A stretch of 64,000 nt of DNA from Geobacillus thermodenitrificans subsp. thermodenitrificans DSM 465 (lineage in GTDB: Bacteria > Bacillota > Bacilli > Bacillales > Anoxybacillaceae), in contig NZ_AYKT01000005.1 in assembly GCF_000496575.1 (NCBI RefSeq), forward strand, positions 186,001 through 250,000, written 5' to 3'. Below, in pieces: positions 1 through 8,238 of this stretch. Position 1 is the first letter of the stretch. Each line of letters opens with the position of its first letter. The notes under the pieces are model-generated. The model did not search any database, had not been told where the DNA came from, and saw only the letters and a program-made list of their open reading frames with translations. Both the position numbers and the translations under genes were made by a program.

Positions 1-90
1 TCGTTCTTAGCGCTTCCTCATCATCGCCGCCTGTGCAGACGCAAGATGTCACCATTACCGCCATCGTCGAAGCTGTATTCGCCTATTCGT

Positions 91-825
91 TCATTTCGTG
101 ATATCGACTTCACGAACGCGGGCGCCGCCGAACAGCTCAACGCGGGCTGTCTTCTTTTTGCCATCCGGATGAACAGCCGTCACTGTGTATGCGCCTGGCA
201 GATACGGGCCGATTTTTTTGACGAACGGGTCTTTTGTCTCCTCCTCCTTCACTTTTACCCCGTTGACGACGAGCGTCGCTTCGGAATCAGCGACACGGGC
301 GTGGATGAAATATAGAGCCGGTTCAAACACATATCGATTTTCAAACACATGAATCGTAAACACCGGCGGATGGGACGTCAATCCTTTAATATACACTTGC
401 TTGCCTTCGCTCTGACGAGCAAACTCCTCATCAAGCATTTTATACGCCTCCGGATGCTGGTCGAAATAGGCAAACAAAGGCGTTAGCGTTTGGTCATTGA
501 GCGGTACCGTTTCATCCGTCACCCGCAACATCACCTGCAAGGCAGCGGCATTGCGATCTTCGATGGCCCCTTTTAACCTCATGATGGCGATCTCACGCCC
601 TGCCGTCGTTTTCAACGCGCCGTATCCACTCCAAATCAGCGCACCCATCCCCCATAGGACAGCGAAAGCAAAAAGCAACCAACCGATGAAACGGTATTGT
701 TTTTTTCTCTTTTCCCTGGACAAAACACGTGCTTGTTGGCGCTTCTCGTAGCGCGCCATCGCTGCAGCACCGTCTTGTCCGCTCCCCCCCTGAATCATAT
801 CCGGTTCAGACGTGTGCGGTTTCAT
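91..825 (-). CDS. TcaA/YvbJ-like single-pass membrane protein (short form)
   Basis: The 244-residue product has a basic cytoplasmic N-terminus, one membrane helix at about residues 46-68 (GWLLFAFAVLWGMGALIW) and an extracytoplasmic part. The outer part resembles the second and third domains of TcaA/YvbJ proteins: an alpha-helical piece followed by an Ig-like piece with the signature EATLVVNGVKV. Family members usually begin with a zinc ribbon and continue for a further 200 or more residues, so this copy is short at both ends. Start ATG is preceded by GAGGGG 8 bases upstream. The stop is real. Another frame after it opens at an ATG at 64 and runs off the window edge, but it has no ribosome binding site and was not called. 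A TATAAT hexamer at 914-919 could be its promoter. Family call is from memory; role (cell-envelope or glycopeptide response) is inference. Confidence 0.6.
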   Translation of the reverse strand: MKPHTSEPDMIQGGSGQDGAAAMARYEKRQQARVLSREKRKKQYRFIGWLLFAFAVLWGMGALIWSGYGALKTTAGREIAIMRLKGAIEDRNAAALQVMLRVTDETVPLNDQTLTPLFAYFDQHPEAYKMLDEEFARQSEGKQVYIKGLTSHPPVFTIHVFENRYVFEPALYFIHARVADSEATLVVNGVKVKEEETKDPFVKKIGPYLPGAYTVTAVHPDGKKKTARVELFGGARVREVDITK

Positions 826-928
826 GATCGCTTCCCCTCTCCTTCTCTTTATCTAGTTCCACTTTATGTTAGAGATAGGGAATATATGTTACACGAGCGT
901 CGACGCGCTTTTTATTATAATGATGCAT

Positions 929-960
929 AAAAAAAACGGGTAGCCGTTTGCACTACCCTG
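929..960 (-). terminator. Rho-independent terminator of the MFS gene
   Basis: On the minus strand the stem GGGTAG/CTACCC (arms at 953-958 and 938-943) is followed by a run of eight T. It lies 4 bases beyond the stop of the MFS transporter gene. Confidence 0.8.
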
Positions 961-963
961 TCA

Positions 964-2223
964 TCAGGAAAGAGAAATATCGGATCGCTGCGCCCGTCCT
1001 GCTTGCTGGAACATCCACGCATACAGCCCTGCGCTTGCCAATGCGAGTATGCCGAGAAATGCAAATGTCCACGTATAGCCGATCCAAGTCACTGCGGCAA
1101 GAGAAAACGGTGCCAACATCCGGCCGATCGTAAAACGAAGGCTCGCCGCAGCAAAATATTGGCCACGCATATCCTCAGGCGCCAACTTCGACACAAACGA
1201 CTGCTGCAAACCGGCCGTCATCAGCTCGGCCAGCGTAAACAGTCCCATTACTAACATCAACCCAACGATCGATGTCGTATGGCTAAACAGCCACATTGTG
1301 ACGCCGTATAAAATCGACGAACCGATAAACGCCCATCGTTCGTCGTAGCGCTCCATATAGCGCGCCACCATCACTGTGCCAAGCACGACAAGCAGCCCGT
1401 TTTCTGCAATCAGGAGCCCAAACGCACTAGTCCCATCTATCGTAAAACGCCCCCATAATGTTTCCCCTTCGATTGTTTCTTTTGTATACACAGGAATTAA
1501 CAAATCCAGCTGCATGAACGTTTGCGCCACCAGCACCCCAGCGGCGATAAACAAGAAAAAGGTGCGGTCGCGAACAATGACGGCGTATTGCCTTAGTTGT
1601 TCGCGCCAAAACTGCGGCCACTCCTCCACCTTCTTCCTGCCTGCCGCCAACGAAGCCGTTTCACGCAACTGTTTAGCCAACAGTGTCGCCATCGCGAAGC
1701 ATGAGCAGGCCGCGGCAAGCAACAACGCAAACCGGTGATTCGCATAAAATAGCCCGCCGATCGTCGGACCGATGACAACCGAGACGTTGACAGATGTATA
1801 AAACACAGCAAATACATGACTTCGATCTTTTTCGGGCACAACATCCGCCACCATCGCCTGGCTCGCCGGCCAGTAAAACGCCCCACAAATGCCGGCAAAC
1901 GTAAAACATAAAAAGCCGACGAGCGGCGACGACCACCATGGGGAACTAGCCAAGGCAAAAATAAAAAACGCCGCCCCCTGTCCGTAAGCGGATAACACCA
2001 TCATCCGCTTGCGCCCGAACATATCGGCGCAATAACCGCCTAGCAAATTGGCAACAACAGAAAATACCTGTGAAACGATCAATAGCACACTTGCGGTTTC
2101 CTTGCCAAATGATTCGGCAAAATAAATGGCCATAAACGGAAAAAACATCCAAAAGGTTGTATTCATCAGCGCCTCGCCAAACAGCCGAACTTTCAAGTTG
2201 CGATCCCAGTCGCGTATTCGCAT
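964..2223 (-). CDS. MFS family transporter (drug/proton antiporter type)
   Basis: The 419-residue, 12-helix protein belongs to the major facilitator superfamily. The loop between helices 2 and 3 carries the family signature GGYCADMFGRKR at about residues 61-72, and helix 5 has PTIGGLFY. There is no adjacent biosynthetic gene, so the substrate is unknown; relatives in Bacillus are multidrug exporters or sugar exporters. Start ATG has GGAGG 8 bases upstream. Upstream lies an extended -10 promoter overlapped by a 12-bp-arm inverted repeat, which suggests repression by a dimeric regulator encoded elsewhere. Monocistronic: a terminator follows directly and the upstream gene has its own terminator. 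Confidence 0.85.
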   Translation of the reverse strand: MRIRDWDRNLKVRLFGEALMNTTFWMFFPFMAIYFAESFGKETASVLLIVSQVFSVVANLLGGYCADMFGRKRMMVLSAYGQGAAFFIFALASSPWWSSPLVGFLCFTFAGICGAFYWPASQAMVADVVPEKDRSHVFAVFYTSVNVSVVIGPTIGGLFYANHRFALLLAAACSCFAMATLLAKQLRETASLAAGRKKVEEWPQFWREQLRQYAVIVRDRTFFLFIAAGVLVAQTFMQLDLLIPVYTKETIEGETLWGRFTIDGTSAFGLLIAENGLLVVLGTVMVARYMERYDERWAFIGSSILYGVTMWLFSHTTSIVGLMLVMGLFTLAELMTAGLQQSFVSKLAPEDMRGQYFAAASLRFTIGRMLAPFSLAAVTWIGYTWTFAFLGILALASAGLYAWMFQQAGRAQRSDISLS

Positions 2224-2268
2224 CGTCGCGTCCTCCGTGATCTACAGACTCATTTCAACCTGCTGAAC

Positions 2269-2307
2269 ATTATAACATAGTTTTCTATTTTTTGTTAGAG
2301 AACTATG
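2269..2307 (-). promoter_or_regulatory. Promoter and inverted-repeat operator of the MFS gene
   Basis: On the minus strand an extended -10 element (TGTTATAAT, hexamer at 2269-2274) precedes the MFS gene. Immediately upstream are two 12-base arms, CATAGTTTTCTA at 2276-2287 and its near-complement at 2296-2307 (one mismatch), separated by 8 bases. They cover the -35 region, where a bound repressor would block RNA polymerase. The regulator is not encoded next door. Confidence 0.6.
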
Positions 2308-2311
2308 CTAG

Positions 2312-2348
2312 CAAAAAAAATCCTGTCCATCAGACAGATGGACAGGAT
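2312..2348 (-). terminator. Terminator of the CAP-domain gene
   Basis: A 12-bp stem (ATCCTGTCCATC and its complement, arms about 2337-2348 and 2320-2331) is followed by eight T on the minus strand, 18 bases after the CAP gene stop. Confidence 0.9.
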
Positions 2349-2365
2349 GGGGAAAGACGCCGTTC

Positions 2366-3103
2366 TTACTTGCGGATAAATTGCTGCGTCCAAATATAGC
2401 CGTTTTCTTCAAAACCAACGCCGATATGTGTAAAGTTTTTGTTCAAAATGTTGGCCCGGTGACCTTCACTGTTCATCCACGCATTAACCACTTCTTGCGG
2501 TGTGCGTTGGCCTTTAGCAATGTTTTCCCCAGCAGCTGTGTACGAGATGCCGAATTTTTTCATCATCTCAAACGGGGAGCCGTACGTCGGGCTGTTGTGC
2601 GAGAAGTAGTTGTTAACCGCCATATCGCGTGATTTTTCACGGGCGACTTTGCTGAGGGCTAAGTCGACTTGAAGCGCTGGCAGACCATGTTTTGCCCGTT
2701 CTTTGTTCGTCAATTCAACGACTTGCTGCTCATACGCATTTAAGCCCGTTGTTTCTTGTGTTGTAGACTTTGGTGCCGTTGCTGGCGTTTTTGCTGGCGC
2801 TTGCGTATTAGCTGCCGGTTTCTTCTCTGGCTGTTTGACCGTTGCCGGCGCTTGCGGCTTCGCCTCTGTCGGCTGTTTTACCGTTGGTTGTTGTGCCTGT
2901 TTAGCCGGTTGGATCGACACAAACGGGAAGTATTGTTTCAACCATTTTTCCAAATCTTGAACGTTTGTATTCGTATATTTTACTTGATACACGTTCGTCG
3001 TCGGGCATGTCGTCCCTGCTGCTTCCGTTTTCGTCGTTGCCGCAAACGAAGCACCGATGAGTGCAACCGAAGCGGCGATCGTGGCTACCATTTTCTTTTT
3101 CAT
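2366..3103 (-). CDS. Secreted CAP/SCP domain protein (YkwD-like)
   Basis: The 245-residue precursor starts with a Sec signal peptide (MKKKMVATIAASVALIGASF, cleavage expected near residue 29). A unique segment with one Cys follows, then a Pro/Gln/Ala/Lys-rich linker at about residues 65-118, and a CAP domain from about 122 to the end. CAP landmarks are LTNKERAKHGLPAL, YFSHNSP, GENIAKG and GHRANILN, with the two conserved His in a typical arrangement. The layout matches B. subtilis YkwD, a family of exported proteins of poorly defined function linked to spores or the cell wall. Start ATG follows GGAGG at 3111-3115. An extended -10 (TGGTATAAT) about 112 bases upstream gives a leader of about 105 nt. 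Confidence 0.85.
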   Translation of the reverse strand: MKKKMVATIAASVALIGASFAATTKTEAAGTTCPTTNVYQVKYTNTNVQDLEKWLKQYFPFVSIQPAKQAQQPTVKQPTEAKPQAPATVKQPEKKPAANTQAPAKTPATAPKSTTQETTGLNAYEQQVVELTNKERAKHGLPALQVDLALSKVAREKSRDMAVNNYFSHNSPTYGSPFEMMKKFGISYTAAGENIAKGQRTPQEVVNAWMNSEGHRANILNKNFTHIGVGFEENGYIWTQQFIRK

Positions 3104-3550
3104 TGGAATTCCTCCTTGGTTTCTATTTTCAAAGTTTCAAAGATTGTTGCGTCTGTCAATGAGGCTCGCGTTGTTCGATAAGGACCGTTCCGATGTCCTC
3201 TCACCCGCATCCCCATTATACCACGGGGTTTTTGTAATATTTTTGGTCCAAAATGGAAAAAGGAACATGTTGGCAACCCCTGGTTAAAAACACGATTGTT
3301 TTCATTGCCAGAGAAACACTGATTGCCGATGGCTACAACAATTGGAAGACACATCCTTTCACTAATGTTGACTCCTTTTTTTCCTCTATTACTCTAATGA
3401 TCTATATTTTTCTTGCAAAAAGAGAGTTGACAGTCTCTTATTCAGACATTTCACTTAACAATTGTTACATCTGCGTTACAAAATAGACAGAGAAACACAT
3501 CGTTTTGTTATAAAAAAGAAGCTGGCGGCGATGAGCCCCAGCTTTTTTGT
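3104..3550. other. 447-bp intergenic region
   Basis: No convincing gene. It holds the leader and extended -10 promoter of the CAP gene (TGGTATAAT on the minus strand, hexamer at 3215-3220) and, at the other end, the terminator of the mannosidase gene. The A+T-rich middle (about 3360-3480) contains a weak hairpin AAGAGA/TCTCTT but nothing I can assign. Confidence 0.6.
3512..3549 (-). terminator. Bidirectional-looking terminator after the mannosidase
   Basis: Stem AAGCTGG/CCAGCTT (3519-3525 and 3538-3544) with A/T runs on both sides, directly after the GH38 gene stop. Confidence 0.85.
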
Positions 3551-6190
3551 TTATTCACCGTTTCCCTCTTGATCAACAACAAGCACGGTTTGTACTTCGT
3601 TCGGTTTTACCTGCACAGTAAATCGTTGTTGTGCATCCATCGACAACGGCGCGAGCGGTGTTTCATTTAAGTTCGTGCGCCATACCGTCGATAACGACCC
3701 GTGCCATTGGAATGACGCCATCGTCTTCTGCACTGTTGGGTTAAAGAAACGAATAACTACACCGCGGTTGTCTTCACTTCGCTTCACCGTGCTTAGCACC
3801 GTCTCACCTTCCTGCTGTGAAAACAAGCTATATTCATACGGTACTGAAAACGCCACCGGATTCATTTTCATGGCATCGTACGGCAGTTTGTTGTACGTAT
3901 AAAGCGGCGTCAAAAACTGTTTCGCCCGTTTGGCGACATTTGCTTCTTCCGTCGTTCCACGATGCGTTGTCAACGCGAAGTGCAGCTCACTTGTACCGAA
4001 CATTTGTGAATTCGGCGTTTCCATTTTAATTCCGGAAGGACGACCCGGCCGACGCACGAGCTCTTCTTTACCAAGATAACCGACGCTGCGCAAAAGTGTC
4101 ACCGCGATCGTATCATGCTGTTTCCCGACAATCTCATACTCTCTCGTGCTGTTCGTCAGCACGGCTACACCGCCTGTTTCATCCGACAATCCGACATACG
4201 TAAGCATCGGGTAGATCGCATCTGGACGTTCGTCCCATCCTTCTTGCTCCCATACATCAATTGCCGGATCGACGACCGGCCGCCGAATGACGCCGAATTG
4301 GTTGTCAGCGACCGAATGGGACGAAGCAATACCGGTTGGTACATACATGCGAACACGGTGATCTTTTGCTTCGTTGTTGATGAGCACCCGGACATCGATG
4401 AGTGGTTGATCCATCGGAACAGTCAACCGAATGGAGACATCCAGAATACAATCGTGCCGTTTGGCTTTTCTGCCTTCAAGGTCGGCCGGCAACGGCAACC
4501 GGTAAGCAATATCGGCATAAGCAAAATAGCTGTTTTGACGGAGCGAATATGTCGCCTTCACTTCCTTATTATCAATCGGTTCATCGCCCGGCAAAGGGGA
4601 AAAGTCGTATTCGTCCCCATCATCACCGACATCTTCAAGCAAGAGCACATCACGGAAGGTTCGCTGCAGCTGTTTGTCATAAACGTTAATCGTTCCATTC
4701 TCGTTAACAGTGATTGTGTAAAAAGGCGTATCAATTTGCTCAACAGCCGTTGGTGTCTGTGTTTTCATCTGTTCCGCCTCTTGCACAACGTACGCCTTAT
4801 ACCCCATCGCCGGGATGCGATCGCGGAAATGGATCGTGTAGCGGATAAACGGATCGTAGTTGCCGTAATGGACAATTTGCCGGTCAATGAGCCCCGGGTC
4901 AACAATCGTTTCATCGACCACTTCAAATTCTACCGGTTCCCCGTGCTCATCCACGAGACGGAATGCTTTCCATTTCGTCGTAATTTCCGCTTCGATCGGC
5001 TCATTCCGTTCGTATGGGAGTGTGTTGTACACAACCAACTTGTCAATCGACCGATCCGACGGCATCGCATCGGCAATTTTGCGCATATAAAACGTTATGA
5101 GTCGGTCGGTCCGCTCTTCCGCTAGCGCAAAGCGCCCCAAAATGTCGCGATGAACGAGGTCTGAGCAGCAGCAACCAATGCTGTCATGCGCATGGTTTTT
5201 CATCATCTCTTTCCAAATGAGCTCCATCAGCCGATGCTCGTACGGAAACCCAAGAGTCGAGGCGATGGCAGCCAGCGGCTCAAGCACGTTCGTTACTTTG
5301 TTTTCAATGCGGGCGTTCGCCGCTTTAATGTCCATGCGAGTCGAGTAAATGCTGCGATGAACGCGCATATATTTGCCGTCCAAAAACTCGCCGCGTATAA
5401 CTGGAAGCTGCTCTTCTTTTTCCAACTGTTCAAACACATGTTCATAACGGCTTAAGAAAAAGGTCCGCTCTGGATAGAGCGTTTGCAGCTTGTTGATCAC
5501 GTCAAAAATATTTTTTTGAATCGGCATTTGGTCATGGCCGTTCGGAATGAGAATATGCTCGGTGGTTGCCCCGCGGTCCAAAACGGAAAAGTATTTGTCC
5601 ATCCGCTCCTTCAGTTTTGCTTCATCAGTCGGAAGATACTTGCCGATGGCATAACCGAGCGGGAATAGCTGCACAAGCACTTTAGAACCGTCATCACTCA
5701 CCCAGTAAAACTCGGTTTTGTCTGTGCCGTGTCGTTCCGACACACCGCGCCAAAAAATGGCCCGCTTAATACCGAAGCCATTCAAAATTTGCGGCATCTG
5801 CGCTGATTGTCCGAACGAGTCAGGAAGATAGCCGATTTGCATTGGCTCGCCGAACTCCTGGCAATCTTTCAGCCCATAGAGTAAGTTGCGGACAATCGAC
5901 TCCCCGCCGACGACCATTTCATCCGTTTGCGTATACCACGGACCGATGATCAGCTTTCCTTCTTGGACAAGGCGGCGAATGCGCTCTTTTTGCTCCGGCT
6001 TGACGGACAAATAGTCTTCTAATACAACCGTCTGCCCATCGAGAACAAAGTACGGGTAATCACGATTCGTTTCCAACATCTCTAATATTTCTTCCATATC
6101 GTTCACTAACAAAATGCGCGATTCTTCCGCGGAAAAATACCACTCGCGGTCCCAATGCACATGAGGAACAATGTGAACGTATCGTTTCAA
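3551..6190 (-). CDS. mngB: GH38 alpha-mannosidase, probable mannosylglycerate hydrolase
   Basis: This is a cytoplasmic glycoside hydrolase family 38 enzyme of about 880 residues. Zinc-site and catalytic landmarks, numbered from the GTG at 6199, are HVHWDREW (His15 and Asp17), the nucleophile Asp127 in LPDSFG, and HAHDS at 336-340. The middle and C-terminal beta domains of the family follow. In E. coli, MngB cleaves 2-O-(6-phospho-alpha-mannosyl)-glycerate delivered by the PTS protein MngA. Here a PTS EIIABC gene ends 19 bases upstream, which supports that role; another mannoside is possible. Start choice: GAGGTGA lies 5 bases before the TTG at 6190 and matches the anti-Shine-Dalgarno sequence almost fully, while the GTG at 6199 sits inside it. 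I therefore prefer TTG (879 residues). It is the last gene of its operon. Confidence 0.8.
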   Translation of the reverse strand: MKRYVHIVPHVHWDREWYFSAEESRILLVNDMEEILEMLETNRDYPYFVLDGQTVVLEDYLSVKPEQKERIRRLVQEGKLIIGPWYTQTDEMVVGGESIVRNLLYGLKDCQEFGEPMQIGYLPDSFGQSAQMPQILNGFGIKRAIFWRGVSERHGTDKTEFYWVSDDGSKVLVQLFPLGYAIGKYLPTDEAKLKERMDKYFSVLDRGATTEHILIPNGHDQMPIQKNIFDVINKLQTLYPERTFFLSRYEHVFEQLEKEEQLPVIRGEFLDGKYMRVHRSIYSTRMDIKAANARIENKVTNVLEPLAAIASTLGFPYEHRLMELIWKEMMKNHAHDSIGCCCSDLVHRDILGRFALAEERTDRLITFYMRKIADAMPSDRSIDKLVVYNTLPYERNEPIEAEITTKWKAFRLVDEHGEPVEFEVVDETIVDPGLIDRQIVHYGNYDPFIRYTIHFRDRIPAMGYKAYVVQEAEQMKTQTPTAVEQIDTPFYTITVNENGTINVYDKQLQRTFRDVLLLEDVGDDGDEYDFSPLPGDEPIDNKEVKATYSLRQNSYFAYADIAYRLPLPADLEGRKAKRHDCILDVSIRLTVPMDQPLIDVRVLINNEAKDHRVRMYVPTGIASSHSVADNQFGVIRRPVVDPAIDVWEQEGWDERPDAIYPMLTYVGLSDETGGVAVLTNSTREYEIVGKQHDTIAVTLLRSVGYLGKEELVRRPGRPSGIKMETPNSQMFGTSELHFALTTHRGTTEEANVAKRAKQFLTPLYTYNKLPYDAMKMNPVAFSVPYEYSLFSQQEGETVLSTVKRSEDNRGVVIRFFNPTVQKTMASFQWHGSLSTVWRTNLNETPLAPLSMDAQQRFTVQVKPNEVQTVLVVDQEGNGE

Positions 6191-6209
6191 TGATTTCACC
6201 TCATTTGCC

Positions 6210-8108
6210 TTATCGTTGTTGCATCTTTAACTTTTGCACGCGCGTGGCAACTAACAGCACCATGGAAATAAATGCCCCAATTAGTGCAGCGCCGAGCCAG
6301 ATGAATCCTGCTTTCCATAACGAGGCGCCTTGTAGGACAAATAGCGAGAAAATACCGGCTCCGGGAACGTTCAGTCCAATTTGTGAAGCCGTGACAATCG
6401 CTCCGGTGACTGCCGATCCGATGCAAAGCGACGGAATGACGCGTAGCGGATCGTTAATCATAAACGGAATGGCTCCTTCGGTAATACCAGCTAGCCCAAG
6501 AATCCATGTTGATTTGCCGACTTCTCGCTCATATTCTTCAAAATACCGTTTGAACAACAGCGTCGCTGCAGTAACTGAAAACGCCGACACCATTTTCACC
6601 GAGGCAAACGCCGCATACGGAATAAAGTTGCCGCTTGCCATCGCACCAATGCAAAACGTATACGCCGCTTTATTGACAGGCCCACCTAAATCGAATGACA
6701 CCATAACTCCTAAAATCGCGCCGAGCACAATGGCGTTACTGCCCGACAAGTTGTCCAGCCACTCAAGCAGCGCATTGTTCAAACCGGCGACCGGCTTGCC
6801 GAACACAAACAGCATAAGCGCTCCGACAACAAGCGAACCGATGACCGGATACAACCAAAAGCTGATGAATCCAGAGAACGCACCTTTTGGCGGAAGCTGC
6901 TTTTTCAACCACTTCATAAAGTAGCCCGCCAAAAAGCCGCCGAGCATGCCTCCTAAAAAGCCACTGTTGATCATCGTCGCAGCAATCCCAGCTGCAAATC
7001 CCGGACCAAGCGCTGGTTTGTCGGCAATCGCATACGCCATGTAAGCTGACAGCACTGGAATCATGAGCGTACCAAGCATATTGCCGCCTAGTTTACGCAA
7101 CATCCAAAGCCACGAATTTTCCGTATCGTACACTTGCTGTAATCCGAACGCTTGGGCGATGAGCACCGCACACGCCAAAATCATCCCGCCGGCAACGATA
7201 ATCGGAATAATATGAGAAATGCCGGTCAAAATGGCATTTTTCACTTCTGTTTGCCATGAAACGCGCTCAGGTTCCGTTTCCTTTGCCGGCTCATATTCCC
7301 ACTTTCCTTCCTTCCCCGCTTTCTCAAGCGCTTTCAAAATGACGCCTTTCGCATCTTTCAATGGCGCCGCAACTGTCGTTCGGTACACGGGCAAATGGGC
7401 AAACCGCTCCTCGTTTTTCACCGCCACATCCGCAGCAAAAATCGCTGCTTCGGCTTTTCGCAGTCGCTCCTCTGTGTGACGATCTTCAATGCCGTTCGCC
7501 CCTTGCTTTTCAACGTATACAGCAACCCCGACCTCCCGTCCGGCTTGCTCTAAAGCTTCAGCTGCCATATACGTATGGGCGATGCCAGCCGGGCAGGCTG
7601 TCACGGCGACAATCGTTTTTTTTGCTGCCGCTGCGTCAATGGCCTCTCTCGTTTCTTCATCAAGAGCTCGATACATCTCTTCCGCCGTGCGGCATTGCTG
7701 CAACCGTTTACGATATTCAACGCGCGCCAGCCGTTTGGCAAACTCCGCGAGCAAATCCAAATGCGTCGATCCCGCTTCCTGTTCCGGAATCGCTAATAAA
7801 AAAACGAGTTCTACTTCATTGGACGGGTCGATGCTCTCCCAATCACGAATCGGCCGAACCAGCTTCGCCACCGCAAAGGCTGCCGATTTTACTGCTTTCG
7901 ATTTCCCGTGCGGAATGGCTAGGCCCGCTTCGAGCCCCGTCGGAGAAAGCGCTTCCCGCTCCATCACCGCTTGATAAAACAATTCAGCCGAATACAATTT
8001 CCCCTCCTCGTCCAACTTGCTAATGAGATGGCGAATGACTTCTTCTTTTGTAGACAACGACAATTCTACATCGATCAGCCGAACGTTCGTCAGCTGTTTT
8101 AGTTCCAT
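6210..8108 (-). CDS. mngA: PTS fructose-family EIIABC, probable mannosylglycerate transporter
   Basis: A phosphotransferase permease of the fructose-mannitol family with domain order A-B-C. EIIA covers about residues 5-150, with the phosphorylated His70 in AGLAIPHGKS. EIIB covers about 165-265, with Cys175 in VTACPAGIAHTYMAAE. The membrane EIIC runs from about 295 to 635. Numbering is from the ATG at 8117. It imports and phosphorylates a sugar using phosphoenolpyruvate via EI and HPr. B. subtilis FruA has the same domain order and size, but the partner here is a GH38 mannosidase rather than a 1-phosphofructokinase, so the MngA role is favoured. The ATG at 8108 (fourth codon) is preferred because AGAGAGG is well spaced from it, whereas it touches the first ATG. 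Mannosylglycerate is a compatible solute of many thermophiles, which fits the habitat. Confidence 0.8.
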   Translation of the reverse strand: MELKQLTNVRLIDVELSLSTKEEVIRHLISKLDEEGKLYSAELFYQAVMEREALSPTGLEAGLAIPHGKSKAVKSAAFAVAKLVRPIRDWESIDPSNEVELVFLLAIPEQEAGSTHLDLLAEFAKRLARVEYRKRLQQCRTAEEMYRALDEETREAIDAAAAKKTIVAVTACPAGIAHTYMAAEALEQAGREVGVAVYVEKQGANGIEDRHTEERLRKAEAAIFAADVAVKNEERFAHLPVYRTTVAAPLKDAKGVILKALEKAGKEGKWEYEPAKETEPERVSWQTEVKNAILTGISHIIPIIVAGGMILACAVLIAQAFGLQQVYDTENSWLWMLRKLGGNMLGTLMIPVLSAYMAYAIADKPALGPGFAAGIAATMINSGFLGGMLGGFLAGYFMKWLKKQLPPKGAFSGFISFWLYPVIGSLVVGALMLFVFGKPVAGLNNALLEWLDNLSGSNAIVLGAILGVMVSFDLGGPVNKAAYTFCIGAMASGNFIPYAAFASVKMVSAFSVTAATLLFKRYFEEYEREVGKSTWILGLAGITEGAIPFMINDPLRVIPSLCIGSAVTGAIVTASQIGLNVPGAGIFSLFVLQGASLWKAGFIWLGAALIGAFISMVLLVATRVQKLKMQQR

Positions 8109-8146
8109 CTCTCTCATCCTCTCTTTCCATGCCGTTTGTCGACTTC

Positions 8147-8187
8147 ATTATAAAAGAAAAAAAGCAAGAAGACTGAAATCTTCTTAC
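8147..8187 (-). promoter_or_regulatory. mngAB promoter with inverted repeat (or regulator terminator)
   Basis: On the minus strand a perfect TATAAT lies at 8147-8152, 39 bases before the preferred mngA start. Directly upstream is AAGAAGA-N6-TCTTCTT (8166-8172 and 8179-8185), followed by a T-rich tract. The hairpin can be read as the terminator of the upstream RpiR gene. Its position over the -35 region also suits an operator. Both functions may be combined. Confidence 0.5.
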
Positions 8188-8222
8188 TTTTTCACTATTC
8201 TCTCGCTGTGATTCAGTTTGTT

Positions 8223-8238
8223 TGTGTATTTATACACA
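8223..8238. promoter_or_regulatory. Perfect palindrome overlapping the 3' end of the RpiR gene
   Basis: TGTGTAT-TT-ATACACA forms 7-bp perfect arms around two bases, across the stop codon of the regulator gene and about 75 bp upstream of the mngA -10 element. RpiR-family proteins bind such dyads, so this is a candidate operator. The assignment is inference. Confidence 0.35.

Noticed and set aside
4115-5125. 336-codon plus-strand frame
   Set aside because: Antisense to the GH38 mannosidase gene, whose motifs are unmistakable; rich in His, Arg and Asn as mirror frames are.
7361-8023. 220-codon plus-strand frame
   Set aside because: Mirror of the PTS EIIA/EIIB coding region; no start signal or family features.
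8164-8187. Hairpin as a simple terminator of the RpiR gene
   Set aside because: Not rejected outright, but a plain terminator call was avoided because it directly abuts the TATAAT of the next gene and could equally be an operator.
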